NCBI GenBank assembly: GCA_030220185.1
Contig: JASPKZ010007531.1
Location: 868,001-932,000 of the forward strand
Source of the DNA: Diploptera punctata
Taxonomy: Eukaryota > Arthropoda > Insecta > Blattodea > Blaberidae
DNA: 64,000 bases
Direction: 5' to 3'
Shown here: positions 10,438-20,445 of the stretch, piece after piece
Numbering within the stretch: the first letter of the stretch is position 1
Layout: each line of letters begins with the position of its first letter
Notes under the pieces: generated by a model
Told to the model about the DNA's origin: nothing
Databases searched by the model: none
Seen by the model: only the letters and a program-made list of their open reading frames with translations
Translations under genes and position numbers: made by a program

Positions 10438-10600
10438 CCGGTCACCGCTCCTCAATCCCGCGTGTCCCCCTGCCCCCTCTGCCTGCCTTTCTGACCTCTC
10501 CGCCCGCTTTCCCTCTGCCCTCCCAACGCTCCCCCTCTGCCCTTTCCTTTGCCTGCCTTTTTTTCACCCTCCTCTCTTTCCCCTTGGTTTCTTCCTCTCA
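10438..10600 (+). repeat. Pyrimidine-rich tract
   Basis: This C/T-rich tract (CCCCCTGCCCCCTCTGCC and similar) continues from the CTCG array and then fades into AT-rich DNA. Confidence 0.7.
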
Positions 10601-10876
10601 TTTACAATTGTATCATCAGAAAAAGGAAATCTTCTTCTATTGTCCAGTGCAAACGTTTGCTACCTGTTAACAGAAACCTTCCAAACAAGTGAACTGTGAA
10701 ACTGACGATTTTTATACAGATACAATGTTGGTTATTTACAATCGCCTGATGACTAGGCTATTAAAAAACTCAAAATATGACTTTATCATAGAAATAAGCA
10801 AAAGTATGACGAAAGATCTGAAAAAAGTGAGAAATATGATGACTTTTAAGACCCAATAAAAACCACTTAATCTTAA

Positions 10877-11227
10877 TCCATCCATAGTAATTCTGCCCGA
10901 GGGCAGGTCCTTCACTGCAATCGTAGCATTTTCATGCTATGCTTGCAGCTTTACTAGGGAATTGTAGGTGTGGTAGCTTCCCGTTTATTTCCATATCGGT
11001 GAAGAATGATGATGATGATAATGATGATAATGATGATGACGGTGATGATGGGCATATGATTTCGGGGACCGTTTGGGCCTTAAAAGTTTTCCTGACATTT
11101 GTCTTATAGGCGAGGAAAAACCCAGATAAAAACCTCACCCAGAAAAACTGCCCCGACCGAGGATAGAACCCGGGCTCGCTGCGTGACAAGGCATCACGCT
11201 ACCTCGAGACCATAGCGCGAGCGGTGG
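10877..11227 (-). mobile_element. SINE-1 copy with 12-bp target duplication
   Basis: This is a tRNA-derived SINE on the minus strand. The tRNA-like head has the B-box GGTTCTATCC near 11165, and the body contains GGTTTTTATCTGGG, a CAT microsatellite and GGCAGAATTACTATGGATGG at the 3' end. ACTTAATCTTAA flanks both sides (10865-10876 and 11228-11239), a perfect target-site duplication. Confidence 0.9.
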
Positions 11228-11765
11228 ACTTAATCTTAATAATAAGGCATATATAAATGTTTTTACTTACTTGAAGTTTAGAATATAGGCTTTGGTAAAA
11301 ATATGACATGTAGGAATCCGCCCCTCAGTGGTCATATGATTATCTTTCTAGCTATAGAGGAAATATTCATGGACTCGAACCCCAGCCTTGGCCATGAGCA
11401 TATAGGCCTATCTCTAAGAGGACTTATCCAATGACTCCCAATGCAATTTTCATGCTTCAGTTTCGCCGATAGGTGTGTAGGTCGCGTTAACGAACTCTAT
11501 TTTCTATTTAAGCACCATTTCAGCAGATCACTTTATGAAAATTATGTTTATTGTATTGTGTATGTTTAAGTGATTGTGTGTTACTTGAGGGGTGATGAAG
11601 AAGAGAATCTAATAACTTGTACCGATACGCAGCCTAATACTGCCGGAAAGGAGCAAAGCGACAACTAGGTATAACGTCCCCTCTGACGGATGAATCAGTA
11701 TCGACAGTAATACAGATGCACATAGTTCCCTGTTCACTAAGATGGTTTACTAGCGTAAACAGCTA

Positions 11766-11776
11766 GTAGGCCATAT

Positions 11777-11815
<39 letters not shown>
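11766..11815. repeat. (AT)n microsatellite
   Basis: About 50 bp of TA repeats at the 5' side of the Helitron-like sequence. Confidence 0.9.
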
Positions 11816-11817
<2 letters not shown>

Positions 11818-12339
11818 TTCGTGAGACGTTGTTTGTCCGCGATGGAATCCTAAACTATTGAACCGATTTTAATTAAATTTTGCACACTTTGTGCAGTTTG
11901 ATCCAACTTGAGATTTAGGGTAATTTATAACTAAATTTATAGTCGCATTTTTTTTTTGCAAATTATTTGTTTATTATTTAACAAAGAGTTACAATTATCT
12001 GTGAGTTGCATTCGATTCTAACACATGGTGGTGTAATTATCTGTGAGTTCCATATGATTCTAAAACATGGCGGTGTAAGGTAATTTGGTAAGGTAACTGG
12101 TTTATTATTTAACAAAGAGAGATCCAGATGGCTGTGCTTTTTGTTGCAACCGCGAATTTCAATTGAATTACAAATATTGATTGTTTCATAATTTAAGTGT
12201 GTTCAGTGTTTATTTTATTTTCAATATTATTAATTTCGTGTGTAAGTATTAGTTTTAAGTAATCTGGCTGAAAGACAGCAACTTAGTTTATATTTTTAAC
12301 ACATACCTTAGACACAGCAACGCGTGGCCGGGACTTCTA

Positions 12340-12340
<1 letters not shown>
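11816..12340 (+). mobile_element. Helitron-like non-autonomous element
   Basis: The 5' part has TTGTTTGTCCGCG followed by AACCGATTTTAATTAAATTT, common near the start of insect Helitron-type elements. The 3' end reads GCGTGGCCGGGACTTCTAG and then T, the CTAG|T terminus with a GC-rich segment just upstream. The exact 5' end is lost in the (AT)n tract. Confidence 0.6.
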
Positions 12341-12379
<39 letters not shown>

Positions 12380-12382
<3 letters not shown>

Positions 12383-12710
12383 TAGTAATTCTGCCCGAAG
12401 GCAGGTCCTTCACTGCAATCATACCATTTTCATGCTATGCTTGCAGCTTTACTAGGGAATTGTACGTGTGCTAGTTTCCCGTTGCTTTTCACACCGGTGA
12501 AGGATGATGATGATAATAATAATGGTGATGATGATAATGATAGCCATATGATTTCGGGAACCGTTTGGGCCTTACATTTTTCCTGATATTTGTCTTACAG
12601 GTGAGGAAAAACCCCGATAAAAACCTCACTCAGAAAAACTGTCCCGACCGGGGATCGAACGCGGGCCCGCTGCGTGACAAGGCAGCACGCTACCTCGAGA
12701 CCACAGCGGT

Positions 12711-12713
<3 letters not shown>
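12380..12713 (-). mobile_element. SINE-1 copy between (AT)n tracts
   Basis: Full-length minus-strand copy. The head B-box complement is GGGGATCGAAC near 12650. (AT)n abuts both ends (12343-12379 and 12714-12771), so no target duplication can be read. Confidence 0.9.

Positions 12714-12771
<58 letters not shown>
12714..12771. repeat. (AT)n microsatellite
   Basis: Perfect TA array directly abutting the SINE-1 head. Confidence 0.95.
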
Positions 12772-12776
<5 letters not shown>

Positions 12777-12829
12777 TATAAATAAATGTTTGACATTGAG
12801 CAATACAGGCCTAATATGACCCGAAAAGA

Positions 12830-12920
12830 AAAATAAGTGCCTGAACTAGGATTTGAACCCAGACCTCTGAATTGATACTTTAGTGCGGTATTGATTACGC
12901 CATCCAGACATGCGGTACAG
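12830..12920 (-). mobile_element. SINE-5 (short tRNA-derived repeat), minus copy
   Basis: The minus strand reads TCTGGATGGCGTAATCAATA, then GGTCTGGGTTCAAATCC (B-box), then CACTTATTTTTCTTTTC. A plus-strand copy lies at 13238-13330. The unit is only about 100 bp, close to a bare tRNA-like head with a T-rich tail. Confidence 0.6.
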
Positions 12921-13010
12921 GCATTTATAGATAGATAGATCATCGGTTGATTAATGTCTTTGGCTTGTCCAATTCCTAATAGCCAATTTTGTCGTTCCAT
13001 CCAATCTTCA
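12921..13010 (-). mobile_element. LINE-C-type 3' tail
   Basis: The minus strand carries CAAAATTGGCTATTAGGAAT and ends in GATCTATCTATC, matching the plus-strand 3' end at 56300-56372. It is a heavily 5'-truncated insertion. Confidence 0.6.
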
Positions 13011-13237
13011 TTCAGGCATTTATTATTTTTCTTTTTATGTCACACACAAACATATATATATATATAACATAGAAATAAATAGTGTCACTACTATAAAGTA
13101 AACATTCTATTTAATAATGCTTACTTGCTATAGTAGCCAGTAGAGGGCAGTGAGACCGAGTTCCCGCTACCTCTCATGATAGAGAGAGAAAAAAATATAT
13201 ATATAAAGGAAAAATAAATGTTTGTGCGAGAATGCCT

Positions 13238-13330
13238 GGATAGTGTAAGTTATAGCACACTGAAATAATTCAGAGGTTCGGGTTCAAATCCTCGTTGGGC
13301 ATGCGTTTATTTTTCTTTTCATGTCATATA
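13238..13330 (+). mobile_element. SINE-5, plus copy
   Basis: GGTTCGGGTTCAAATCC and the following TTTATTTTTCTTTTCATGTC match the copy at 12830-12920 in inverse orientation. Confidence 0.55.
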
Positions 13331-13447
13331 TTTTCATTATTATATTTTTTGTATTTATATGTAACATATGATTGTCCTGGTGAGTGGAAGCGTAGGCCAC
13401 ATGGCCTTAACTCCACCAGGCTAAATAAGTCTATCCTATTCTATTCT
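13331..13447 (+). mobile_element. LINE-D 3' UTR fragment
   Basis: It matches the last 120 bp of the LINE-D copy at 41.9-43.5 kb, including GTAACATATGATTGTCCTGG, the hairpin GGCCACATGGCC and CCACCAGGCTAAATAA. It ends in a CTATT-type tail. Confidence 0.8.
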
Positions 13448-13448
13448 A

Positions 13449-13480
<32 letters not shown>

Positions 13481-13482
<2 letters not shown>

Positions 13483-13660
13483 ACCGCTGCGGTCTCAAGG
13501 TAGCGTGCTGCCTTGTCACGCAGCGGGCCCGGGTTCGATTCCCGGTCGGGACAGGCTCATCGATGAGGTTTTTAGGGGGTTTTCCTCACCTGTATGACAA
13601 ATTTCAGGAAGCATAGGGCCCAACGGTCCCCGAAAATCATCCGGTCATCTTCATCCTTAT
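13481..13660 (+). mobile_element. SINE-1 copy, 3' truncated
   Basis: The head begins CCACCGCTGCGGTCTCAAGG with B-box GGTTCGATTCCCG. The body follows the subfamily with GGGACAGGCTC, as at 25521. It stops at the CAT-rich region. (AT)n abuts the 5' end (13452-13480). Confidence 0.85.
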
Positions 13661-14030
13661 CATTATTTAATAATTTTGCACTTCATAAAAATTAATACAA
13701 TTAATTGTTTTCATTAAGGTATATTAACAACAAATGAAAATATAAATTTGCCTTCTTTTACTACTAATTCAAATGCAATATTGATTTGAATCAAGTAAAA
13801 AATGCAATAAGAATTTAAATGAATATAATCTTAGTTTATTTATATTTAAACAGTTTAATTTAAGTGAGTGTAGTTATTTAGAACTTAGATAGAGCTTAAA
13901 GCATCTTAAATATCAAGATTCATTCAGAACGTTTGTGTTTCTACCAAACTTTTTTTATTCTCTTGTTATTTACATACTACAATATCAATGGCAACCAACC
14001 AGAAAGAAGAAAAGAGGGAGACCAAATCGT
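13661..14030. other. Unassigned AT-rich DNA
   Basis: Nothing recognised. Confidence 0.4.
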
Positions 14031-14119
14031 CGTTGGAGAGACGACCTGCACCTGAAGCATATAGTGCACCGGGGAGCAGAACGGGCCAACAGGCCCATAC
14101 CTTGAAGATGATGATGATG

Positions 14120-14120
<1 letters not shown>
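14031..14120 (+). mobile_element. LINE-B 3' tail
   Basis: CAGAACGGGCCAACAGGCC followed by (GAT)n matches the 3' ends at 17300 and 18460. Confidence 0.65.

Positions 14121-14167
<47 letters not shown>
14121..14167. repeat. (AT)n microsatellite
   Basis: TA array between a LINE-B tail and a SINE-1 head. Confidence 0.95.
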
Positions 14168-14170
<3 letters not shown>

Positions 14171-14474
14171 CCGCTGTGGTCTCGAGGGTATCGTGCTGCC
14201 TGGTCAAGCAGCAGGCTCGGTCGGGGCAGTTTTTCTGGGTGAGGTTTTTATTGGGGTTTTTCCTCATCTGTAAGACAAATGTCAGGAAAACTTTTAAGGC
14301 CCAGACGGCAACTGAAATCATATGGCCATCATCATCATCATCATCCTTCATCGGTGTGGAAAGCAACGGGAAGCTACCACACCAACAATTCCCTAGTAAA
14401 GCTGCAAGCATAGCATGAAAATGCTATGATAGCACAGAAAGACCTGCCCTCGGGCAGAATTACTATGGATGAAT
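14168..14474 (+). mobile_element. SINE-1 copy, head to tail on plus strand
   Basis: Runs from CACCGCTGTGGTCTCGAGG to ACTATGGATG. About 15 bp of the head are deleted at the B-box (CAGGCTCGGTCGGGGC). It faces the copy at 14525-14850 tail to tail across (AT)n. Confidence 0.9.

Positions 14475-14477
<3 letters not shown>

Positions 14478-14524
<47 letters not shown>
14478..14524. repeat. (AT)n microsatellite between two SINE-1 tails
   Basis: TA array separating two opposed SINE-1 tails, so GGATGGATAT...ATATCCATCC forms a large inverted arrangement. Confidence 0.95.
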
Positions 14525-14526
<2 letters not shown>

Positions 14527-14850
14527 ATCCATAGTAATTCTGCCTGAGGGCAGGTCCTTCTGTGCAATCATAGCATTTTCATGCTATTCTTGCAGCTTTA
14601 CTAGGGAATTGTTGGTGTGGTAGCTTCCCGTTGCTTTCCACACCGGTGAAGGATGACGATGATAACGATGATGATGATGACCGGATGATTTTCGGGGACC
14701 GTTTGGGCCTTAAAGTTTCCTAACACTTGTCTTACAGGCGAGGAAAAACTCCGAAAATAACCCCACCCAGGAAACTTGTCACGACCGAGGATTCAACTCC
14801 AGCCCGCTACGTGAGAAGGCAGTACTCTACCTCCAGACCACAGCGGTGGA
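14525..14850 (-). mobile_element. SINE-1 copy, inverse partner
   Basis: Full-length but diverged minus copy ending in CCACAGCGGTGG. The B-box is eroded (GGATTCAACTCC on the plus strand). Confidence 0.85.
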
Positions 14851-15105
14851 CATTTCTTTAATATCTGAAATCAAAATTTTGGTTGTATTCAATGAGCTAT
14901 GTGTGTTCACTGTTCAGAATCTCTTTATTCCTACAATCTTTATTCGGTTGATCTTAATTACAGACCTAATATAAAAGATTTTCGACAAATGGCCAATATT
15001 AATTAAATAATCAATTGAGTTGGTGTTTATTTGATGAAAATCCATATTTATTAATTAAATAAAAAATAAAACTTAGTTTAATTCGATTTTCATATTTATT
15101 AAGAT

Positions 15106-15170
15106 ATAATTCAGCGACAGCTGTTTCGGTACACTGTACCTTCTTCAGACATGTTAACACATTATGAATT
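15106..15170 (-). ncRNA. Hammerhead ribozyme motif in PLE terminal segment
   Basis: On the minus strand CTGAAGA is followed by stem-loop GGTAC-AGT-GTACC, GAAA, the self-complementary ACAGCTGT as stem III, and cleavage-site context GTC. This is the minimal type-I hammerhead layout known from Penelope-like elements. All core positions are intact. Confidence 0.7.
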
Positions 15171-15457
15171 GTGTTAAATTGCTCTCACATGAGAGCATAT
15201 AACAGAAATTTAGAATATTCAAAATATGCTAACCACTTATTCCAATTTAATCATTGTTTTGATCCAAATTTTGAAATTTTACATATTTGTGATAAGGGTA
15301 AGAAGTTGGACCTTTTGGAGGCTGTAGAAATTAATAAATTGAAATGTAGCAATAAACTGTTAAATTCTCAACTTGATTTGAATGAATCCCCTTTGTTAAA
15401 TTAAATAAATATTGTTGTATTGTTGCTTAGATCAGTTGATATGTACTATAATAACAC

Positions 15458-15526
15458 AATTCATAATGTGTTAACATGTCTGAAGAAGGTACAGTGTACC
15501 GAAACAGCTGTCGCTGAATTATATCT
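15458..15526 (+). ncRNA. Hammerhead ribozyme motif, plus copy
   Basis: The core is CTGAAGA at 15481, stem II GGTAC/GTACC, GAAA, stem III ACA/TGT, and GTC ending at 15513. AATTC upstream can pair with GAATT downstream to extend stem I beyond an internal loop. Confidence 0.75.
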
Positions 15527-15585
15527 TAATAAATATGAATATCAAATAAAACTAAGTTTTATTTTTATGTAATTAATGTCAATAA

Positions 15586-16363
15586 TTTTTTTCATGATTG
15601 CGGAAAACTCAAGGGAATCCCTGTCTGATCGGACTTGGATTTAAACCAGGTTAAATAGAAAATAAATATTAAATATTGTCGTATAAGCCAACCGATTCGG
15701 TATAATGGGTATTAAAAGTTCAACATAATATATTCAGAGCAATGAAATAGAGTTCCTGGTTGAAATAGGTACGGAACCATATTTGGAGGTGGTCCTCATA
15801 ACACGCTTGTTTATTAAGAAAATTGACACCTTGAAGCAGAGAAAGTCCTGTAAAATTACAGTTCATGTCACAGGAGTGTAAATAAGGAAAGTGTGCCAAA
15901 AATGTATACCCCTAGGTGACAAAACTATACCAATTTGCGCATCTAGTTATTTTGCGGCAACAACAATGTGATCATAAACCAAAGTAATATATTCATTATT
16001 CAATATTATTCACAAATCATATTTCAAATTAAATTATCCCAGCAAACCTACTGTAGGTTACTCCCAGTTGAAGAATGTTCCTGCGCGGCGATGACGGTCT
16101 ATTGTGGAACTAGGGGTGTCGACTTTTACATGCAGGTGGATTCCTCGAATACAATCGGCTAGTGCTGACGTGGCTATTATTGTACCGTTGTACTACACAT
16201 AATAAATTACATTAATTGACACAGATTCCTGCTACCGAGCAAGGTTTGTTGTGTTAATTTAAATGTCAAACTCAGATGACGTCACGCTAGTTTCATATGT
16301 TATATTAGTTTTTAATATGCTTACAGCGCATTGCGAAACTATTTCCCCCCCAATTTTATAATA
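15586..16363. other. Unassigned AT-rich DNA
   Basis: No gene, RNA or shared repeat recognised. Confidence 0.4.
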
Positions 16364-16998
16364 CTTACTTACTCACTGGCACTATCGAACCCGTAGGTTC
16401 ATGGCCGCGCGGACATAAGCGCTCCATACATCCCTATCCTGAGCTAATGCTTTCCAATCATTCCCTGTATAATCTACTTCCCTCAAATCATGGTTAATGT
16501 TATTTTCCCACCTCATTCTTGGTCTACCAACTGGACGTTTACCCTCTGGCTTTCCTACAAGAAGCTTCCATGCACGTCTTTCATTCCCCATACGTGCAAC
16601 ATGTCCTGCCCATCGCAGTCTACGAGACTTAACTGTTTTTATTATATCTGGCTTCCTATAAAGACCATGTAGTTCGTTGTTATGTAGTCTACTCCATTCA
16701 CATGTCTGTTCATCTCTCTTTGGTCCAAAAATTTTCCTAAGTACTTTATTCTCAAATACTTGTAATCTACTTTCCTCCCTTAAAGTAAGAGTCCATGTTT
16801 CGCATCCATATAATATAACTGGTAGAATAATAGTTTTATATATTTTCAGTTTATCGTTTTTTGAAAGGAGTTGGGACATCAAGAGTCTCTGCAATGCATA
16901 ATAGCACGCATTTCCAGAATTGAGCCTATGTTTAATTTCTTTGTGCATGTCATTCCTATTTGTGATTATTGTTCCTAGGTAGGCCTATTTGAATTCAA
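16364..16998 (-). mobile_element. LINE-A copy, 3' half of ORF2
   Basis: On the minus strand a 188-codon open stretch (16948 to 16382) covers the thumb and C-terminus: ILYGCETWTLTLREE, FGPKRDEQT, RRLRWAGHVARMGNE, GRPRMRWENN and final NLRVR. The 3' end is followed by CAGTGAGTAAGTAAGTAA. The 5' end is truncated near KYLGTIIT. It carries a GGCCTA insertion at 16982-16987 absent from the other LINE-A copies. The family is a non-LTR retrotransposon of the kind often annotated as endonuclease-reverse transcriptase in insects; I do not assign the clade. Confidence 0.9.
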
Positions 16999-17014
16999 TA
17001 CGATCACTAAATGA

Positions 17015-17345
17015 CAAGAAGAAAGATTGGAAGCAGCTGAGATGAGATTTTAAGAAATATAGCAGGATATACTCTGCTGGATAAGAAAAGAAATGAAGAT
17101 ATAAGAAAGGAACTAAATATTTTCAAACTGACAGACCGAATAATTAAATATAGGAACGACTGGAAAGAACATATTGATAGAATGCCAGAAGAAAGGCTTG
17201 CATAATTATTGCTAAATTATAAACCGCACGGAAGAAGAAATTTTGGTGGCCCAAAAAGAAAATGGTCTGATCAATTTTAACAATTCTAGCTTTCATGAAA
17301 CCGGAACGAGCCAACAGGCTTAATCCCTGGATGATGATGATGATG
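17015..17345 (+). mobile_element. LINE-B 3' fragment
   Basis: Broken C-terminus (GCAGCTGAGATGAGATTTT onward, with HIDRMPEERL-like and GRRNFGGPKRKW-like stretches in different frames), ending in GAACGAGCCAACAGGCTTAA and (GAT)n. Confidence 0.7.
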
Positions 17346-17419
17346 ACTGAAAATATTCTTGCATGTGCAGTAAAATCATAATATTTTGGCCTCACCTTTA
17401 ACGTCCCTGTTTGTTACAT

Positions 17420-17584
17420 TAAGTAACTAACTTATTGGCACTATCATACCCGTAGGTTCATGGCCGCGTGAACATAATCTCTCCATAGATCCCTGTACTG
17501 AGATAATTTTTCCAATCATGCCAGGAATAATCTACTTCCTTAAATCATGATTAATGTTATATTCCCACCTCATTCTTGGTCTTC
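17420..17584 (-). mobile_element. LINE-A 3' fragment
   Basis: Minus-strand 3' end from the GRPRMR region to the final codons and tail. Diverged and short. Confidence 0.75.
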
Positions 17585-17647
17585 TATTAGATTAAGTAGC
17601 CTCACATTATTCAGTTTATTTAATATATTTTAGGCCTAACACACACT

Positions 17648-17735
17648 AAAAGCTCCTTATTCGCGGGTTAAAAAATTGCAACACAGTTCCTGTATTCGCG
17701 GTTAAAAAGTCTTTATTCGCGGATCCAGTCGGTAT
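17648..17735 (+). repeat. Left pogo-like terminal segment
   Basis: AAGCTCCTTATTCGCGGG starts the segment and TATTCGCGG recurs three times. The inverse, CTGCGAATAAGGAGCTTAC, lies at 20422-20440. The pair may be the ends of one interrupted element. Confidence 0.45.
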
Positions 17736-17781
17736 ATTAGAAGAATTAGTGTCCTTTATTAAACATGAGTAGATAAAACAC

Positions 17782-18505
17782 ACTACTTGAAAACATTATT
17801 ATACGCTGATGACCAGGTAATAATAGCAAATACAGAAGACGAACTTCAGAGGAATATTTTTAAACTACATAATATATGTGAACAATATAATCTCAAAATA
17901 TCCATAGAAAAAACTAAGGTAATGGCATTCCAAGGAAAAAATCAAATCAGATCGAAAATAGTAATAGGAAACAAAATCATAGAACAGGTGAACCATCTCA
18001 ATTATCTAGGATGTGACATTTCATTTAATTATGATAATGATATAAATAATAAAATAGCAAAATTCCAGGGAATATGTGGTACGATAAAACGAACACTAAA
18101 TAACAAAACAAGAAGAGAGACCCAACTGAAATTTTATAAAATGTTGGCAGTACCGGGGTACTGCTCTATGGTTCAGAAGCCTGGATACATAAAAAACAAG
18201 ACCTAAGTAGGATAACGGCGGCAGAAATGAAATTTTTGAGATCTGTTAAAGGGTGCACTAAGGAAGACAGAATCAAGAACACAGAAATAAGACAGGAACT
18301 TGAAATATTTGCAATAACTGATAAAATGGATACATATAGACAAAAATGGAAGCAACATATAGACAGAATGAATGAAGATAGATATCCAAAACAAATAACA
18401 AAATACAAACCTAAAGGCACCCGAGATGTGGGCAGACCTAGAAAGAGATGGGCTGAAGTCGGAACGGGTCAACAGACCTAATCCATGAATGAAGATGATG
18501 ATGAT
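17782..18505 (+). pseudogene. LINE-B reverse transcriptase, 3' half
   Basis: The ORF at 17787-18206 begins in the palm with LLYADDQVIIANTEDELQ, where YADD is the reverse-transcriptase catalytic motif. It continues through KTKVMAFQGK and YLGCDISFNY. A one-base shift near 18155 separates it from the next frame (18160-18480), which carries LLYGSEAW, AEMKFLRSVKGCT and HIDRMNEDRYPKQITKYKP, then GRPRKRW. The 3' end is GGAACGGGTCAACAGACCTAA followed by (GAT)n. The element copied itself by target-primed reverse transcription; this copy lacks endonuclease and fingers and is dead. It lies between the two pogo-like termini. Confidence 0.85.
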
Positions 18506-18880
18506 ATTAAACATGAGCATTTTTTTTTATTGAAGGCAGGTGCCAAGGCGGCTTTTACAAATAGTGATTCAAACCAAATTGACAAATAAATATCAAAATA
18601 AAAATCCTAAAGTTCATTATTAAAAGCTGTTGTATTTCACGTGCCGATATGTACCTTCATAAATGCCTTCATGGCGATCGATATATTGTTTCATCTTGTC
18701 ATTCGTTACAATACTTTTGATTGAATAACACGTGTCTCTTGTGCTTTGTTCCCAGTTTATAAAGTCGAGTAAAAGGGAAGAAAAATTAGTACCGAAGAGA
18801 GAAAAAATAGTGTTGCCGTTTAAAGTAAAAATAAAACTTTAATAGTTACATTCATAGACTTTTAAATATCCCTCTTTCAC
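18506..18880. other. Unassigned DNA
   Basis: Nothing recognised; it may be the degraded upstream part of the PLE that follows. Confidence 0.35.
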
Positions 18881-19690
18881 CCATGGAATATAATAATGAA
18901 TTGAATATTATTAAACCATTAGCTATGAATAATAACTACGACCCTAAAATTATAGAATATTTAATTAAGGGAGTTCATTACAAAAAAGCAATTAACAAAG
19001 TTTTTCCTTTACCCAAAGAAAACATAAAGAATTATGTCGTAATGTGATACATAGGCAAATTTTCAAATAAAATATCTAAACACTTTAAAAAGTTGAACAT
19101 TAATGTGGCATTTAAAACTAATAAAACTTTACAAAATATAATAAAAAAACAATAAAACCAAAATAAAAAATAAAAAATATCAGGTGTATATAAACTGAAG
19201 TGTGGCACATGTGACAATGTCTATACAGGACAAACTGGTAGACCTTTTATCTCTCGGATAAAGGAACACATGAGAGCATATAACAGAAATTTAGAATATT
19301 CATAATATGCTAACCACCTATTCCAATTTAATCATTGTTTCGATCCAAATTTTGAAATTTTACATGTTTGTGATTAGGGTAAGAAGTAAGATCTTTTGGA
19401 GGCTGTAGAAATTAATACATTTGAAAGTGGTAACAAACTGTTAAATTCTCAACTTGATTTGAATGAATCCCCTTTGTTAAATTTTAAATTTTAAATAAAT
19501 ATTGTTGTATTGTTGCTTAGATCAGTTGGAACACAATTCATAATTTGTTAACATGTCTGAAGAAGGTACAGTGTACCGAAAAAGCTGTCACTGAATTATA
19601 TAATAAATATGAAAATCAAATGAAACTACGTTTCATTTTTATTTAATTAATAAATATGGATTTTCATCAAGTAAACACCAACTCAATTGA
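18880..19690 (+). pseudogene. Penelope-like element: linker, GIY-YIG endonuclease and 3' terminal segment
   Basis: Plus-strand reading shows YIGKFSNKISKHFKKLNI, VAFKTNKTLQNIIKK, then GVYKLKCGTCDNVYTGQTGR, KEHMRAYNRNLEYS, FQFNHCFDPNFEILHVCD and LDLNESPLLN. This order matches Penelope-like elements. Stops interrupt it (near 19045, 19155, 19302, 19375). The 3' terminal segment has a hammerhead-like motif and AAAATCAAATGAAACT...TTTTATTT. The reverse-transcriptase catalytic region is missing. Confidence 0.85.
19532..19600 (+). ncRNA. Mutated hammerhead motif
   Basis: The motif is identical to that at 15458 except that GAAACAGC has become GAAAAAGC. That breaks one stem III pair, so this copy is probably inactive. 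Confidence 0.6.
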
Positions 19691-19927
19691 TTATAAAAAT
19701 AAGACTGTTTGAACGTGTATACGCTTTGGCGAGTTGTTTGCGTCTATTATCACGCTGTTTCAATGCTAATGAATCAAGAAATTCGAAGACAAAATAAGGA
19801 ATTCTATCGCAGAATTCACAGCTAAATGAATATCAATATTAATTGAAAGGCATTTATAAGCGGCAAAACAGGTAAAAATTGCTAAGTTCTTTAAGTCCTT
19901 GCCTAACCTTACAGTAATAATTAATAT

Positions 19928-20260
19928 CCATCCATCCATAGTAATTCTGCCCGAAGGCAGGTCCTTCACTGCAATCATAGCATTTTCATGCTATGCTTGC
20001 AGCTTTACTAGGGAATTGTGTAGGTGTGGTAGCTTCCCGTTGCTTTCCACACCGGTGAAGGATGATGATGATAATGATAAGGATGATGGCCATATGATTT
20101 CGGGGACCGTTTGGGCCTTAAACTTTTCCTGACATTTGTCTTACAGGTGAGGAAAAACCCCGATAAAAACCTCACCCAGAAAAACTGCCCCGACCGGGGA
20201 TCGAACCCGGGCCCGCTGCGTGACAAGGCAGCACGCTACCTCGAGACCACAGCGGTGGAC
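19928..20260 (-). mobile_element. SINE-1 copy with 11-bp target duplication
   Basis: Full-length and well preserved. The head shows GACCGGGGATCGAACCCGGG (plus strand), the B-box complement. ATAATTAATAT repeats at 19917-19927 and 20261-20271. Confidence 0.92.
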
Positions 20261-20384
20261 ATAATTAATATAAATTGTTAAAAATATCTTATTAATTGAT
20301 TTTATTTTGATAATTTTTATTTTATTCTGCATCCTTGAAACGTATCCCCTATATACCCATACAAATTACCATTCCATATTCGCG

Positions 20385-20445
20385 GATTCTGTATTCGCAG
20401 CATTTTTGCGGAATATGTCCCCTGCGAATAAGGAGCTTACTGCAG
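20385..20445 (-). repeat. Right pogo-like terminal segment
   Basis: ATTCGCGG, ATTCGCAG and CTGCGAATAAGGAGCTTAC repeat the motifs of 17648-17735 in inverse order. Confidence 0.45.

Larger units (their letters stand above)
15000..15585 (+). mobile_element. Penelope-like element with inverted terminal segments
   Basis: Three parts are visible: a minus-strand terminal segment (15000-15170) with a hammerhead motif; a 5'-truncated GIY-YIG C-terminus on the plus strand (about 15186-15404, HMRAYNRNLEYSKYANHLFQ to LDLNESPLLN, stop at 15402); and a plus-strand terminal segment with the same hammerhead motif. Such inverted end duplication is characteristic of Penelope-like elements. It is homologous to 18880-19690. 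Confidence 0.8.

Noticed and set aside
9461..10699. 412-codon ORF rich in Ala-Arg-Ser-Leu, and overlapping minus-strand Ser-Glu-Arg-Ala ORFs
   Set aside because: Both are direct translations of the CTCG tetramer array; a simple repeat opens frames on both strands.
12565..14623. ORFs with long Ile-Tyr runs
   Set aside because: They are (AT)n tracts joined to SINE-1 sequence by chance.
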